Source of the DNA: Chlorobiota bacterium
Lineage (GTDB): Bacteria; Bacteroidota; Ignavibacteria; OLB7
Direction: 5' to 3'
Length of the DNA: 64,000 nt
NCBI GenBank assembly: GCA_016700335.1
Contig: CP065014.1
Span: forward strand, 1,463,001 to 1,527,000
A model generated the notes under the pieces. It was not told where the DNA came from. It did not search any database and saw only the letters and a list, made by a program, of their open reading frames with translations. Below are positions 26,584 to 36,510 of the stretch, piece after piece. Numbering within the stretch: position 1 is the stretch's first letter; each line of letters opens with the position of its first letter. Made by a program: the position numbers and the translations under genes.

Positions 26584-28644
26584 ATGAAATTAACTTTTTA
26601 TATATTTATTTTCTTAGTTATTTTCAAAGCCTTGATTGCTCAACAATATAGCTTTGTTCAACAATTTCATATTCCAGAAATAAAGCCATATACCAACCCA
26701 TTAACTGGTGGAGTTGGTCAGCCTTGTATTAGTTTAAAGGATGTTAATAATGATAATTTACCAGATTTGTTTGTGTTGAATTATGATTCAAAATTACAAC
26801 TCTATATCAACAAAGGTAACTGGAATTTTGAAAATATAAATACTAATCTTTATGACAATTTAAAACCTTCTAGTAGGTTTGTTTTTACAGATTTAGATAA
26901 TGATGGAGATGATGATTTTGTAACATCAAATTTATATTCTCAAATGTTATTGTATAATAATATTGGGACCCAACAAAATCCAAAATTTTCTACTATCCCA
27001 GATACAATAAGGTCTAATGATGGTAATTTTATTTATATAGTTGGTGATATGGTTCCAGGTTTTGCTGATATTGATAATGATTTCGATAATGATTTGTTTC
27101 TTGGAAATGTAGATGGATCTGTAACAATGTATGAGAATATAGGTAGCAAAAAGAAATATTCTTTTTCTTTTAAAACAAAAAACTTAGGAAATATTTTTGT
27201 TATTTCTGTTAATAATTTAAAAGAAAGTGATACAAATAAATTAGCTAAATATTCAACAACAGAGAAATTACATGGTGGTTGTGCTTTACAGTTTTATGAT
27301 ATTGATAATGATAATGATTTAGATTTATTTTTTGGTGATTTGAATATGAATACTATTCTCATGTTTGAGAATAAAGGAAATCAATTCTTACCTCAATTTC
27401 AAAATTCAGATCATGATACAATTTTTAAAAAAAATGGACAGATTATTATCACTGAAGGATATAATTTGATTGTCTTTGCTGATATAGATAATGATGGAGA
27501 TGTAGACTGCATAGTGTCGCAATTTAGGAGTTCTTTTTTAAATAAAAAATTGCTTGTTTATGAGAATATTGGATCAAAATCCAAGCCTATCTTTGAGTAT
27601 AAAAAAATTGATTTAACCAATGATTTTGATTTAGGATCTTACTCTTCTCCAGCATTAATTTCTGACGTGAATGGGGAAAGAATTCTAATTGGAAATGGAG
27701 AAGGTCATGTAAATAAATTATTAATAAATAAATCCAATACATTTGAACTAATCCAGGATAAAATTTATGACGCACCTGGTGCAATTATGTATTTAGTATC
27801 TCCTGCTCAGAATTATATTCCATTTAATAAATCAGAATTAATACTAGGAACCCAAGAAGGTGAGTTAAGATTAGTTAATATAACATCTAATAATAAAATT
27901 TTAAGGAAACAATGGCCACTAGATTCAATTAATTTTGGTAGCCCAATTTCACCAACTTTTTGCAATTGTGGGGAAAATTATGAATATGGGATATTAGCTG
28001 GACTTGGAAATGGTAGATTTGTATTTTTAAAAAAAGATACATCAAAGCTTGATAATTTTATTGTTTCAAAAGCAGCTCATCCATTTGATACATTAGATAT
28101 AGGGTATGATGCAACTGTTTGTGCTACTTATAATGGTGTAGATTTTAATAATGATGGAGTTAATGATTTAGCTATTGGTGGTAAATTTAATGAATCAAAC
28201 AAAATTAAATTTTATTTAAGTTCAGAAAACGGATTTAGAGAAGATTCAATTTTAAAACCATTAAATACTCAACCAAATCCAAAGCCTATGTTTTATAATT
28301 TTAAAAATGAAAAAAACCAAATTGAGTTATATTTACTAGTTGGAAATTTACATGGTGGAATTCTTTCTTATAAATTTAGTAAAAATTATTCAAGTGTGTT
28401 TAACTCTAAACTTGAATTTAATACTATAAAAACTATGTTTGTTAAAAAGGGTGAAATAATAAATTTTAAGGAGAATTTTAAAGATATAAATTATATTTTT
28501 TATAATATTTTAGGTCAACCATTTTCTCCTAAAATCAATTCTGAATTATATGTTTCTAGAATCTTTACAAACGAATTTAATATTGGAGTCTATTATTTAA
28601 GAAATGATAAAAACAATGATATTTGCAAAGTGGTAATTTATTAA
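26584..28644 (+). CDS. Secreted FG-GAP/VCBS repeat protein
   Basis: A 686-aa protein with a signal peptide (about 1-20, ending LIAQ). Calcium-binding DxDxDG-type loops recur across the chain (DVNNDNLPDL, DLDNDGDDDF, DIDNDFDNDL, DIDNDNDLDL, DIDNDGDVDC, DFNNDGVNDL), the mark of a seven-bladed FG-GAP/VCBS propeller. Aromatic LYINKGN and VYENIGSK strands fill the blades. The last 60 residues (FYNILGQPFSPKI, FNIGVYYLR) look like a shortened T9SS-type sorting domain. It is probably a surface protein for adhesion or polymer binding. It precedes the penicillin acylase gene by 21 nt and may be co-transcribed. Confidence 0.82.
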   Translation: MKLTFYIFIFLVIFKALIAQQYSFVQQFHIPEIKPYTNPLTGGVGQPCISLKDVNNDNLPDLFVLNYDSKLQLYINKGNWNFENINTNLYDNLKPSSRFVFTDLDNDGDDDFVTSNLYSQMLLYNNIGTQQNPKFSTIPDTIRSNDGNFIYIVGDMVPGFADIDNDFDNDLFLGNVDGSVTMYENIGSKKKYSFSFKTKNLGNIFVISVNNLKESDTNKLAKYSTTEKLHGGCALQFYDIDNDNDLDLFFGDLNMNTILMFENKGNQFLPQFQNSDHDTIFKKNGQIIITEGYNLIVFADIDNDGDVDCIVSQFRSSFLNKKLLVYENIGSKSKPIFEYKKIDLTNDFDLGSYSSPALISDVNGERILIGNGEGHVNKLLINKSNTFELIQDKIYDAPGAIMYLVSPAQNYIPFNKSELILGTQEGELRLVNITSNNKILRKQWPLDSINFGSPISPTFCNCGENYEYGILAGLGNGRFVFLKKDTSKLDNFIVSKAAHPFDTLDIGYDATVCATYNGVDFNNDGVNDLAIGGKFNESNKIKFYLSSENGFREDSILKPLNTQPNPKPMFYNFKNEKNQIELYLLVGNLHGGILSYKFSKNYSSVFNSKLEFNTIKTMFVKKGEIINFKENFKDINYIFYNILGQPFSPKINSELYVSRIFTNEFNIGVYYLRNDKNNDICKVVIY

Positions 28645-28665
28645 ATTAATTAGTAGAAATTGTAA

Positions 28666-31326
28666 ATGAAAAAATGGATTGGTGGGTTATTAGTTGGTAC
28701 TTTACTAATTGTTTGTATTTTTTTGTTAACTTTATCATCAGTAAGAAAATCTTTTATTTCAGATGGTGAAACAAAAGATAGAATATTAGATTTAAAAGCT
28801 GAAGTAGTAATTAATCGAGATGAAGATGGTATAACTTATATAACTGCAGAAAATGATTTAGATGCAATCTCTGCATTAGGTTATGCTCACGCACAAGATA
28901 GACTCTGGCAAATGGAGATAATGAGAAGAGCTGGCGAAGGAAGGTTATCAGAATTGTTTGGATCTAAAACAATTGGGTATGATATATTTTTAAGGACAGT
29001 AGGTTTTAAAACTACATCAATAAATATATGGAATGCAATGTCTGAAAAGACAAAGCAAGCATTAAGAGCTTATTGTAAAGGTGTAAATTCATATATCTTA
29101 TCTCACAAAGGTAAAAGACCTTTTGAGTTCGATGTTTTAAATTATGAATTAGAACCTTGGACCCCTTTACACTCTATATTGATTTCCAGATTATTAGCAT
29201 GGGAACTAAATACATCATTTTGGAATGATTTAGTTTTAGAACAAATTAAATCCAAAGTTGATTCAGTTAGGTTTAATGATATAATTCCTTACTATCCAAG
29301 CTATGCACCAACAATTATACCTGGAGGTCAGTTCCCTGAACCTTTATTAGATTCAATTCGAATTAGAGACTCAGTGTCTAACTTTGTAGTTCCTGATTCA
29401 GCTAAGTTATTAAAATTAATGTCTAAAGCAAAAATGGATTCTTTACTTAAAGAAACTTATCCAACAAAAAAATTCAACTCAAAAAATTCTACAAAAGTAA
29501 ATAATTTTAGTAAAAAGAATAAGAAAAGAGTATCCTTTAATTCTATCAATATAAATGATTTAAATGAGTTGATTTCAATTGACCGAAACTTGAGAAAATT
29601 CATCGGTATTGATGGAGCACATATAGGTTCAAATTCTTGGGTCTTAAGTGGTTCTAGAACATCTAGTGGAAAACCAATTCTTGCAAATGATCCACATTTA
29701 CAACATTCAGCTCCATCAAAATGGTATCAAATAATTATTGCATATAAAGGTGATAGATTAGCTGGGGTTACACTACCAGGTGTACCGTTTGTAATTATTG
29801 GTAGAAATAATTATATTGCTTGGGGGATAACAAACATGATGGCAGATGAGACTGATTTTTATATTGAACAAAAAGATTCTTTAATGAAGAATTATGTAAT
29901 TTACGATGGAAAAAGAGAACCATTAAAAGTTTTAAGTGATACAATAAAGGTTAAGGATACATTAAGTGTTCCATTTGAAATTAGAATATCCAAACATGGT
30001 CCAATTATTTCTGAATGTAATCCATTTAGCTCAAAATATCAGATAGATTTCCCCTACTTTAAAAAAAATAAAAATTCCATTCTAAGTAAAAATTTAATAT
30101 CAATGAAATGGCAAGGAAATAATGTATCTCAAGATATTTCAGCATTTCAATGGATAAATAATGCTAGAAATTTAGATGAGTTTGTTGGAGCTGTTAAGTT
30201 AGGTGGTTGCCCAGGATTAAATTTTGTTTATGCAAGTTCATCAGGAACAATTGCTTATGTTCCATCTTACAAAATACCAATTAGATATACTGGAATAAAA
30301 TCCATATTACCATATCAAGGGAATGATAGTAAATACGATTGGAAAGGTGAATACCCATTTACAGCTATTCCAATGTTAGTTAATCCACCATCTGGTTATA
30401 TAGCAACTGCTAATAATAAAGTTACTAATGATACAAAATTTCCAGCTATAAGTGATTTGTGGGAAGATCCATCAAGGGCAATTAGATTAGCTCAATTAAT
30501 GCGAGATGGGAAAAATTTTAATTTAGTTAGAGTTAGACAAATGCAAACTGATATAAACTCACCTCAAATGCTTTATATGAATGATTTCCTTTTAAGAGCA
30601 TTCCCAGATAGTTTAAAACAAGGATTTGCTGTTAAAGATGCATTGAAATTATTAAGAAATTGGAATGGATCTATGTCTGCTGAATCTCCTGAAGCGGCAA
30701 TTATTGCTCAATGGTTTCAGAAAATGGTTGAGTTAACATTCAAAGATGAATTGGGAGATACTTTATTTTCACAATATGTTTATATGGCTCAAAGCCCTAT
30801 CAAAGCGTTAAGAGAAGCTTGTTTAACAAATTCTATATGGTTTGATAATATTCATACAACTGTTAAAGAAACACGGGATGATATTATTAGAAAAGCATTT
30901 AGTCAAGCCCTAGATTCATTAAATAGATATTATTCTAATTGGCAAATTACAACTTGGAAATTTGGAGATTTTCATACTTTAATAATGAGGCATACATTTC
31001 ATGAACAAAAAGCCTTAAATGGTATTGTTGATATTGGGCCTTTTAATTTAGGAGGTTGCAATACAACTTTAGCAAATGCAGAATGGGATTTTAACAATCC
31101 ATTTCAAGTAAGAGTTGGAGCTACTATGCGACTAGTTGTTGATTTTTCAGATTCAACCACATTTATTCATAATATTGTTTCAACTGGATCAAGCGGACAA
31201 CCTTTGAGTAATTTTTATAAGAATCAATCTGTTATATGGAGTGCTGGTGGTTTGTTAAATTTAGGTAGTATCCCACCAAGTAATGATAATATAGTTTCTA
31301 CAATTAGATTATTTCCAATTAAATAA
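28666..31326 (+). CDS. Penicillin acylase-family Ntn hydrolase
   Basis: An 886-aa precursor with an N-terminal membrane helix (about 4-22), so it is envelope-attached. The alpha-chain signature DGITYITAENDLDAISALGYAHAQDRLWQMEIMRR is present. The autocatalytic site precedes S322 in GSNSWVLSGSRT, after which the beta chain begins (Ser-Asn-x-Trp). NDPHLQHSAPSKWYQ and the later WKFGDFHTL segment also fit the family. Residues about 255-300 are a lysine-rich spacer peptide. Substrates of such enzymes include penicillins, N-acyl-homoserine lactones and other amides; which applies here is unknown. Confidence 0.92.
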   Translation: MKKWIGGLLVGTLLIVCIFLLTLSSVRKSFISDGETKDRILDLKAEVVINRDEDGITYITAENDLDAISALGYAHAQDRLWQMEIMRRAGEGRLSELFGSKTIGYDIFLRTVGFKTTSINIWNAMSEKTKQALRAYCKGVNSYILSHKGKRPFEFDVLNYELEPWTPLHSILISRLLAWELNTSFWNDLVLEQIKSKVDSVRFNDIIPYYPSYAPTIIPGGQFPEPLLDSIRIRDSVSNFVVPDSAKLLKLMSKAKMDSLLKETYPTKKFNSKNSTKVNNFSKKNKKRVSFNSININDLNELISIDRNLRKFIGIDGAHIGSNSWVLSGSRTSSGKPILANDPHLQHSAPSKWYQIIIAYKGDRLAGVTLPGVPFVIIGRNNYIAWGITNMMADETDFYIEQKDSLMKNYVIYDGKREPLKVLSDTIKVKDTLSVPFEIRISKHGPIISECNPFSSKYQIDFPYFKKNKNSILSKNLISMKWQGNNVSQDISAFQWINNARNLDEFVGAVKLGGCPGLNFVYASSSGTIAYVPSYKIPIRYTGIKSILPYQGNDSKYDWKGEYPFTAIPMLVNPPSGYIATANNKVTNDTKFPAISDLWEDPSRAIRLAQLMRDGKNFNLVRVRQMQTDINSPQMLYMNDFLLRAFPDSLKQGFAVKDALKLLRNWNGSMSAESPEAAIIAQWFQKMVELTFKDELGDTLFSQYVYMAQSPIKALREACLTNSIWFDNIHTTVKETRDDIIRKAFSQALDSLNRYYSNWQITTWKFGDFHTLIMRHTFHEQKALNGIVDIGPFNLGGCNTTLANAEWDFNNPFQVRVGATMRLVVDFSDSTTFIHNIVSTGSSGQPLSNFYKNQSVIWSAGGLLNLGSIPPSNDNIVSTIRLFPIK

Positions 31327-31507
31327 TATTTGTATTTTATTTTTGTTATCATAATTCAATACTACTGATTTTTAAATTAAGTTAATTTTTAAAATTTCAT
31401 TTCCAAAAAATTAGAAACAATATGAATATTAACAAATTATATTTAATTCTAAATTGAAACTTTTTAAATTAAAATGTGTTTTAATATTTATACCAACTTA
31501 ATATTTA

Positions 31508-32059
31508 ATGACTAAAAATAATATTTTTGATGGATATTCTGATGAGGAATTGATAGATAAATATAAAGCTGGAGATCAAAAAGCATTTGTTGAGTTATAT
31601 ACTAGATTCAAAAGAAGAGTATTCTCATATTGTTTAAAGATGATTGGAAATAGGGAAACAGCAGAAGATTTATTTCAAGAAATTTTTGTTAGAGTTTCTA
31701 CTAAAAGAGATAGTTTTATATCTGGAAGTTTTTCTGCATGGTTGTTCTCAATTGCAAGGAATCTATGTTTAAATGCTATTAGAGATAGAGTAGAACATTC
31801 TTCTATTGATGATATTACAGAAGGTCAAGCAGGAATTGTTCAAGCTCAGGAATACGATCAAACACCGGAATTATTGAAGGAAGCAATTGAAAAACTACCA
31901 GATGATTTAAGAGAAGTTTTGGTTTTAAGGGTTTATAATGAATTTAGTTATGAGGAAATTGCTGAAATGACTAAAACTAAATTAGCTACTGTTAAAGTTA
32001 GAATTTTTAGAGCAAAACAAAAGTTACACGAATCTTTGTCACCTTATTTTAAAGATTAA
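31508..32059 (+). CDS. ECF-type RNA polymerase sigma factor
   Basis: A 183-aa sigma-70 family protein. Region 2 is AFVELYTRFKRRVFSYCLKMIGNRETAEDLFQEIFVRV with SFSAWLFSIARNLCLNAIRD (-10 recognition), and region 4 is LPDDLREVLVLRVYNEFSYEEIAEMTKTKLATVKVRIFRAKQKL (helix-turn-helix). It lacks regions 1 and 3 as usual for group 4. It is followed 18 nt later by a one-helix membrane protein that is the likely anti-sigma factor. The regulon is unknown. Confidence 0.93.
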   Translation: MTKNNIFDGYSDEELIDKYKAGDQKAFVELYTRFKRRVFSYCLKMIGNRETAEDLFQEIFVRVSTKRDSFISGSFSAWLFSIARNLCLNAIRDRVEHSSIDDITEGQAGIVQAQEYDQTPELLKEAIEKLPDDLREVLVLRVYNEFSYEEIAEMTKTKLATVKVRIFRAKQKLHESLSPYFKD

Positions 32060-32077
32060 TTTTATCAAATTATATAA

Positions 32078-32710
32078 ATGGAAATGACCTTAGAAGAATT
32101 AATTATTGGGCACTATGAGGAGGTTCTATCAACAGAACAAGAGTATGAGTTAACTACTATAATTAGTAATAATACAGAGGCTAAATCAATGTATGAAGAA
32201 TATGGCAAAGTGGAAACTTTGATGATGGAGGATGCAGGCTCTACTGATACAGATGAGAAATTAGATAAAGCTGTTTTAGCAGCAGCTTTATCTGCTGGAG
32301 CATTAACAGTTATATCTGGTGGTTCTCAAACTGCTTCTTGGATAACAGGAAAAATGGGAATGATTGGCGGAACTATTCTTACTGGCGCAGTAGGTACAGC
32401 CTTGTATTTTGGATTTTTTAGTGATAAACCTAAAAATATTGAAAAACATATTGCAGATCCAGTTCCTAAAGTAAAAGTTAATGAAGTTCCTTTAATCAAA
32501 ACGCCTACAATAGATAATCCAATAATTGATAAACCTATTAAAAAAGCAACAAATGAGTTAACTAATATTAAAAGTAAATCTAGTTTAAATAAAGTAATTT
32601 CAAAATCTAAAGTTAGAGAATATAATTACAAAGAACCAACTCATAAATTAAAAAAGAAAAGTGGTTATTCAATTCCAAATCCAAATACAACAATAAAAAA
32701 ATCTTTTTAA
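32078..32710 (+). CDS. Putative anti-sigma factor, single-pass membrane protein
   Basis: A 210-aa protein encoded next to the ECF sigma gene. The N-terminal 60 residues are acidic and helical (LEELIIGHYEEVLSTEQEYELTTII), similar in style to anti-sigma domains but without a zinc HxxxCxxC motif. A glycine/alanine-rich hydrophobic stretch (about 93-113) is a probable membrane helix. The tail (about 115-210) is lysine-rich and low-complexity and would face the periplasm. The function is inferred mainly from the gene pair. A strong terminator follows 9 nt after the stop. Confidence 0.6.
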   Translation: MEMTLEELIIGHYEEVLSTEQEYELTTIISNNTEAKSMYEEYGKVETLMMEDAGSTDTDEKLDKAVLAAALSAGALTVISGGSQTASWITGKMGMIGGTILTGAVGTALYFGFFSDKPKNIEKHIADPVPKVKVNEVPLIKTPTIDNPIIDKPIKKATNELTNIKSKSSLNKVISKSKVREYNYKEPTHKLKKKSGYSIPNPNTTIKKSF

Positions 32711-32719
32711 AAAATAGTT

Positions 32720-32753
32720 AAACCCCCTTATTATTTATATGATAAGGGGGTTT
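32720..32753 (+). terminator. Intrinsic terminator, strong
   Basis: AAACCCCCTTAT (32720-32731) pairs perfectly with ATAAGGGGGTTT (32742-32753) with a 10-nt loop, followed by TTTCTTTTATTTT on the plus strand. It ends the sigma/anti-sigma operon and, with an A/T-rich left flank, probably also serves metG on the minus strand. Confidence 0.9.
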
Positions 32754-32767
32754 CTTTTATTTTAATT

Positions 32768-34972
32768 TTATTTAATTACAAATCCATCTAAAACTTCGTT
32801 ATCATCTTCAATAATTGTAATTAATGTTGGTGGAGCTGAAGAATCTAATGAATTAGCGGCTAACAACATACCTTCAGATAACTCCCCCATCAACTTTGTT
32901 GGTTTTAAATTTGCAACAACTATTATTTTTTTTCCAATAAGAAATTCAGGATCATATTTTTTTCCAATTCCAGCTAAAATTTGTTTCTTTAAATCACCAA
33001 TCTCAATTTGTAATTTTATTAATTTATCAGATTTTTTAACTCTTTCTGCTGATAAAATTTTAGCTACTCTTAAATCCAATTTTTGAAATTCTGTTATGTC
33101 AATTTCTGGTTTTAAATCAATTTTTTTTTCAGTTTTTATTGGTTCTGAACCTAATCCTAGTTTAGAAATTTCTTTTACAACCATTTCTTCATCAAATTTT
33201 GGGAATAATATTTCAAGAGCTCCTAATTCATGTCCAGATTGAATAGAAATTTCACTTGCATATTTCCAAATATTAAAATCTTTTTCGAGTAGCTTAAGAT
33301 TAAGCATTTTATATATTTTTTTTGAAGTAAATGGAATAACTGGTTCAAACAGAATTGATAATGATTTTATGAATTGAATGCATATATTTAATGTTACTGA
33401 ACATACTTTAAAATCAGATTTTAAAGTTTTCCATGGTTCAGAATCATTAAAATATTTATTGGCTGTCCTTGCTAAATTCATAGTTTCAAACAATGCATCT
33501 TTAAACCTGAATTGATTATACATACTTCCTATTAATGTTGTTGAATAAGCTAATTCAATCAATGCATTAATATCAATTTCATTAAAATATTTTAAATACT
33601 TAGGATATAAAAACTCAGCAATTGCAGTTTTATCTTGCTCAGTTGTTATAGCATGTTGTAAGTCTTGATTTATTATATTTATAAGTTCAGATTCCTTTTC
33701 ATTTTCAACAAGCTTCGGTACTTTGCCATCAAAATTCTTAAAAGTAAATTGAAGAGTTCTGTTTATAAAATTTCCGAAAATATCTGCAAGTTCATTGTTG
33801 TTCCTAGATTTAAACTCATTCCAAGTAAAATCACTATCTTTATTTTCTGGCATATTTGCAGTTATCATATACCTTAATGGATCAGGTGGATATTCCAATA
33901 AAAAATCTTTCAAATCAATTCCCCAATTTTTTGATTTAGAAAATTTTTTACCTTCAAGATTTAAAAATTCATTTGCAGGAACATTATTAGGTAAAATATA
34001 TTTATCATTATTTCCTTCATTACTCGCCATTAAAGTTGCTGGAAAAATAAGAGTATGAAAAACTATATTATCTTTTCCAATAAATGCCACATATCTAGAT
34101 TCATCAGATTGCCACCATTTTTTCCAATCATTCTCATTTCCTAAATTTTTACAATATACCTTAGTATTAGATATATATCCAAATGGGGCATCAAACCAAA
34201 CATATAATTTTTTACCTTCATATCCTACAATTGGTACATCTATTCCCCAATCTAAATCTCTAGTCATAGCCCTTTCTCCAAGACCTTGCTTCAACCAACT
34301 TCTAGTTTGTTGTAAAACATGCTTTCTCCAATCTTTTGAATGGGATTCAACATAATCTTCAAGCCTTTCTTGAAAATCATTTAGTTTAAAATAAAAATGT
34401 TTTGTAGATTTTAGTATAGGTGTTTTTCCAGATAGTTTGCTAATAGGATTGATTAATTCAATTTGATTGTAGGTTGCAGAACAACTATCACATTGATCAC
34501 CTCTAGCACCTTCTGAATTACAATTTGGACAATTTCCTTCAACATACCTATCTGGTAAAAATTTATTTACAAAATCATCATAAAATTGCTGTTCTTCTTT
34601 TTCAACAAAAAAACCTTTTTTGTAAAAATCTAAGAAAAATTCTTGAGCTGTTTTATGATGTTCAGTCCAAGAAGTTCTTCCAAATATATCAAAATCGATA
34701 CCACATTCCCTTAGTGCTTTTTCATTGGAATAATGATATCTATCAATAATGACATTTGGAGATACTCCTTCTAATTCTGCTGAAATAGTTATTGGAGCAC
34801 CATGTTCATCACTACCACTTACATGAATTACTTCTTCATTATTTAACCTTAAGTACCTAGTATAAATGTCTGCCGCTAAATAAGCTCCTGCTAAATGACC
34901 TAAATGTATATATCCATTTGCATATGGTAATGCACTAGTGATTAAAGTTCTTTTAAATTTATTATTTATCAT
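32768..34972 (-). CDS. metG: Methionyl-tRNA synthetase
   Basis: A 734-aa class I synthetase. It has PYANGYIHLGHL (HIGH motif, residues 16-27), a zinc knuckle with Cys 148, 151, 161 and 164, and the KMSKS motif as KFSKS (343-347). An anticodon-binding domain follows. The C-terminus (about 630-734) is an EMAP/Trbp111-type tRNA-binding domain (FQKLDLRVAKILSAERVKKSDKL, GELSEGMLLAAN). It charges tRNA-Met for initiation and elongation. Length matches the long dimeric form. The upstream gap (34973-35069) holds a hairpin described separately. Confidence 0.97.
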   Translation of the reverse strand: MINNKFKRTLITSALPYANGYIHLGHLAGAYLAADIYTRYLRLNNEEVIHVSGSDEHGAPITISAELEGVSPNVIIDRYHYSNEKALRECGIDFDIFGRTSWTEHHKTAQEFFLDFYKKGFFVEKEEQQFYDDFVNKFLPDRYVEGNCPNCNSEGARGDQCDSCSATYNQIELINPISKLSGKTPILKSTKHFYFKLNDFQERLEDYVESHSKDWRKHVLQQTRSWLKQGLGERAMTRDLDWGIDVPIVGYEGKKLYVWFDAPFGYISNTKVYCKNLGNENDWKKWWQSDESRYVAFIGKDNIVFHTLIFPATLMASNEGNNDKYILPNNVPANEFLNLEGKKFSKSKNWGIDLKDFLLEYPPDPLRYMITANMPENKDSDFTWNEFKSRNNNELADIFGNFINRTLQFTFKNFDGKVPKLVENEKESELINIINQDLQHAITTEQDKTAIAEFLYPKYLKYFNEIDINALIELAYSTTLIGSMYNQFRFKDALFETMNLARTANKYFNDSEPWKTLKSDFKVCSVTLNICIQFIKSLSILFEPVIPFTSKKIYKMLNLKLLEKDFNIWKYASEISIQSGHELGALEILFPKFDEEMVVKEISKLGLGSEPIKTEKKIDLKPEIDITEFQKLDLRVAKILSAERVKKSDKLIKLQIEIGDLKKQILAGIGKKYDPEFLIGKKIIVVANLKPTKLMGELSEGMLLAANSLDSSAPPTLITIIEDDNEVLDGFVIK

Positions 34973-35000
34973 ATTATAAATCTCTTATTCAATACAATTC

Positions 35001-35048
35001 GGACAAGCTAAAAAAGTTACATATCAAGTTAACTTTTACAACTTGTCC
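35001..35048 (+). other. Long stem-loop upstream of metG
   Basis: GGACAAG (35001-35007) pairs with CTTGTCC (35042-35048), and inside it AAAAGTTA (35012-35019) pairs with TAACTTTT (35030-35037). A T-rich run follows only on the plus strand (35049-35060), where no gene is present, so as a terminator it points the wrong way for both neighbours. On the minus strand it would lie in the metG leader. Confidence 0.45.
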
Positions 35049-35069
35049 TTATTTTTTTATAAATTAAAT

Positions 35070-36422
35070 CTACTTATTTTCATCAAAAGCCGAAATTCCA
35101 TTATTAAAAACTTCAACTATAAGATCTTCAACTTTAACTTTTAAAACCCTTCTGTTTTGAGTTAATAAAACTGTCATTCTAACTCCATCACGATCTAAAG
35201 TTTCATTAGCTTCGGGGATATGTCCAAACCATTTTGTTGTTAATCCTGCAACTGTTGTATAGTCTTCTCCTTCTGGTAATTCAATTCCCTCTAACATTTC
35301 ATTTACATCACTAATTGATAAACTAGCATTTATAATGAAAATTCTATCATCAATTTTTTCAACTCCTGAAACTTCATCATCATATTCATCTTGAATTTCA
35401 CCAACTAATTCTTCAAGTATATCTTCCATTGTTATCAAGCCTGCAGTTCCTCCAAATTCGTCAATTACAACTGCAAAGTGATTTTTAGTTTTCTGAAATT
35501 CTCTCATTAAGTCTTTAATCGGTTTTGTTTCTGGAACGCAATATGCTGGTCTTAACAAATCTTGAATTATAATCAGATTTCTATGTTCCATTAAAGCAAT
35601 TAAATCTTTAGAATAAACAATTCCCACAATGTCATCTAAAGAATCTTTATACACAGGCATTCTAGTATATCCATTCTCAATCATTTGCCTTATTAAAGTT
35701 TCTACAGGAGTTTCAATATCTAAGGATACTATATTTGTTCTTGGAACCATAATATCTTTTGTACTTTTTTCTCCAAATTCAAAAACATTTTCGATTAACT
35801 CATGTTCTTCTTGTTCAATTGTTCCTTCTTCTTTTCCTTGTTCAAGTAACAATCTTAACTCATCACCTGAATGTGCATGTTCAAAATCATTAATACCTTT
35901 AATTCCAAAAAGTCTTAATACAGCGGATGAAACTTTATTTAATAACCAAACAATTGGTTTAAAAAACAGATGACACAAGTATAAAGGGTAAGCAAATGCA
36001 ATTGCAACATTTTCTGAAAATTGAACTGCAATTGATTTAGGGACAAGTTCTCCAAAAATTAAGTGAATAAAAGTAACAATTGAAAATGCAATGGGTGTGG
36101 CAATAGTGTGCAATAATACCTCAGAAATATTAATACCTATAGAATAAACTAAACTCGAAATTAACTTAGCTACCAATGGTTCACTAACCCAGCCTAAAAC
36201 CAATGATGTAACAGTTATACCAATTTGAGCAACAGATAAATAATCTTGAAGTTCACGTATTATTTTTAAAGCAAGTATTGCTGGTTTGCTCTTTTTTTGT
36301 TGTGCTCTAATTTCTAATTGGGATGGTCTTACTTTTACAAAAGCAAACTCAGCAGCAACAAAGAATGCACTAATAAGTATCATTGAACCAGTTAGAATAA
36401 AACTACTAAATGTATCGTCCAT
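35070..36422 (-). CDS. CNNM/CorC-HlyC family membrane protein
   Basis: A 450-aa protein with an N-terminal DUF21/CNNM membrane domain (about 1-190; ILISAFFVAAEFAFVKVRPSQLE, ITVTSLVLGWVSEPLVAK, IFGELVPKSIAVQFSE). Two CBS domains follow (about 215-335; TKDIMVPRTNIVSLD, GYTRMPVYKDSLDDIVGIVYSKDL, HFAVVIDEFGGTAGLITMEDILEELVGEI), then a CorC/HlyC C-terminal domain (about 350-440). Members act in Mg/Co homeostasis; the hemolysin name is historical. It is complete. It is separated from nadC by a hairpin terminator. Confidence 0.93.
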   Translation of the reverse strand: MDDTFSSFILTGSMILISAFFVAAEFAFVKVRPSQLEIRAQQKKSKPAILALKIIRELQDYLSVAQIGITVTSLVLGWVSEPLVAKLISSLVYSIGINISEVLLHTIATPIAFSIVTFIHLIFGELVPKSIAVQFSENVAIAFAYPLYLCHLFFKPIVWLLNKVSSAVLRLFGIKGINDFEHAHSGDELRLLLEQGKEEGTIEQEEHELIENVFEFGEKSTKDIMVPRTNIVSLDIETPVETLIRQMIENGYTRMPVYKDSLDDIVGIVYSKDLIALMEHRNLIIIQDLLRPAYCVPETKPIKDLMREFQKTKNHFAVVIDEFGGTAGLITMEDILEELVGEIQDEYDDEVSGVEKIDDRIFIINASLSISDVNEMLEGIELPEGEDYTTVAGLTTKWFGHIPEANETLDRDGVRMTVLLTQNRRVLKVKVEDLIVEVFNNGISAFDENK

Positions 36423-36449
36423 TAAAAATTAAAAAATTAAACTCAAAAA

Positions 36450-36465
36450 GTCGGTTTTTACCGAC
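36450..36465 (-). terminator. Intrinsic terminator after nadC
   Basis: GTCGGT pairs with ACCGAC across a 4-nt loop, and on the minus strand it is followed by TTTTTGAG. It lies 46 nt beyond the nadC stop. Confidence 0.75.
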
Positions 36466-36510
36466 ATAAAGAACATAAAATTGATTATACTATTCATAAA
36501 ACAAATTAAA

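Noticed and set aside
35629..35973. Open frame on the plus strand across the CorC-like gene (114 codons)
   Set aside because: Serine-rich antisense shadow of a conserved CBS/CNNM protein.
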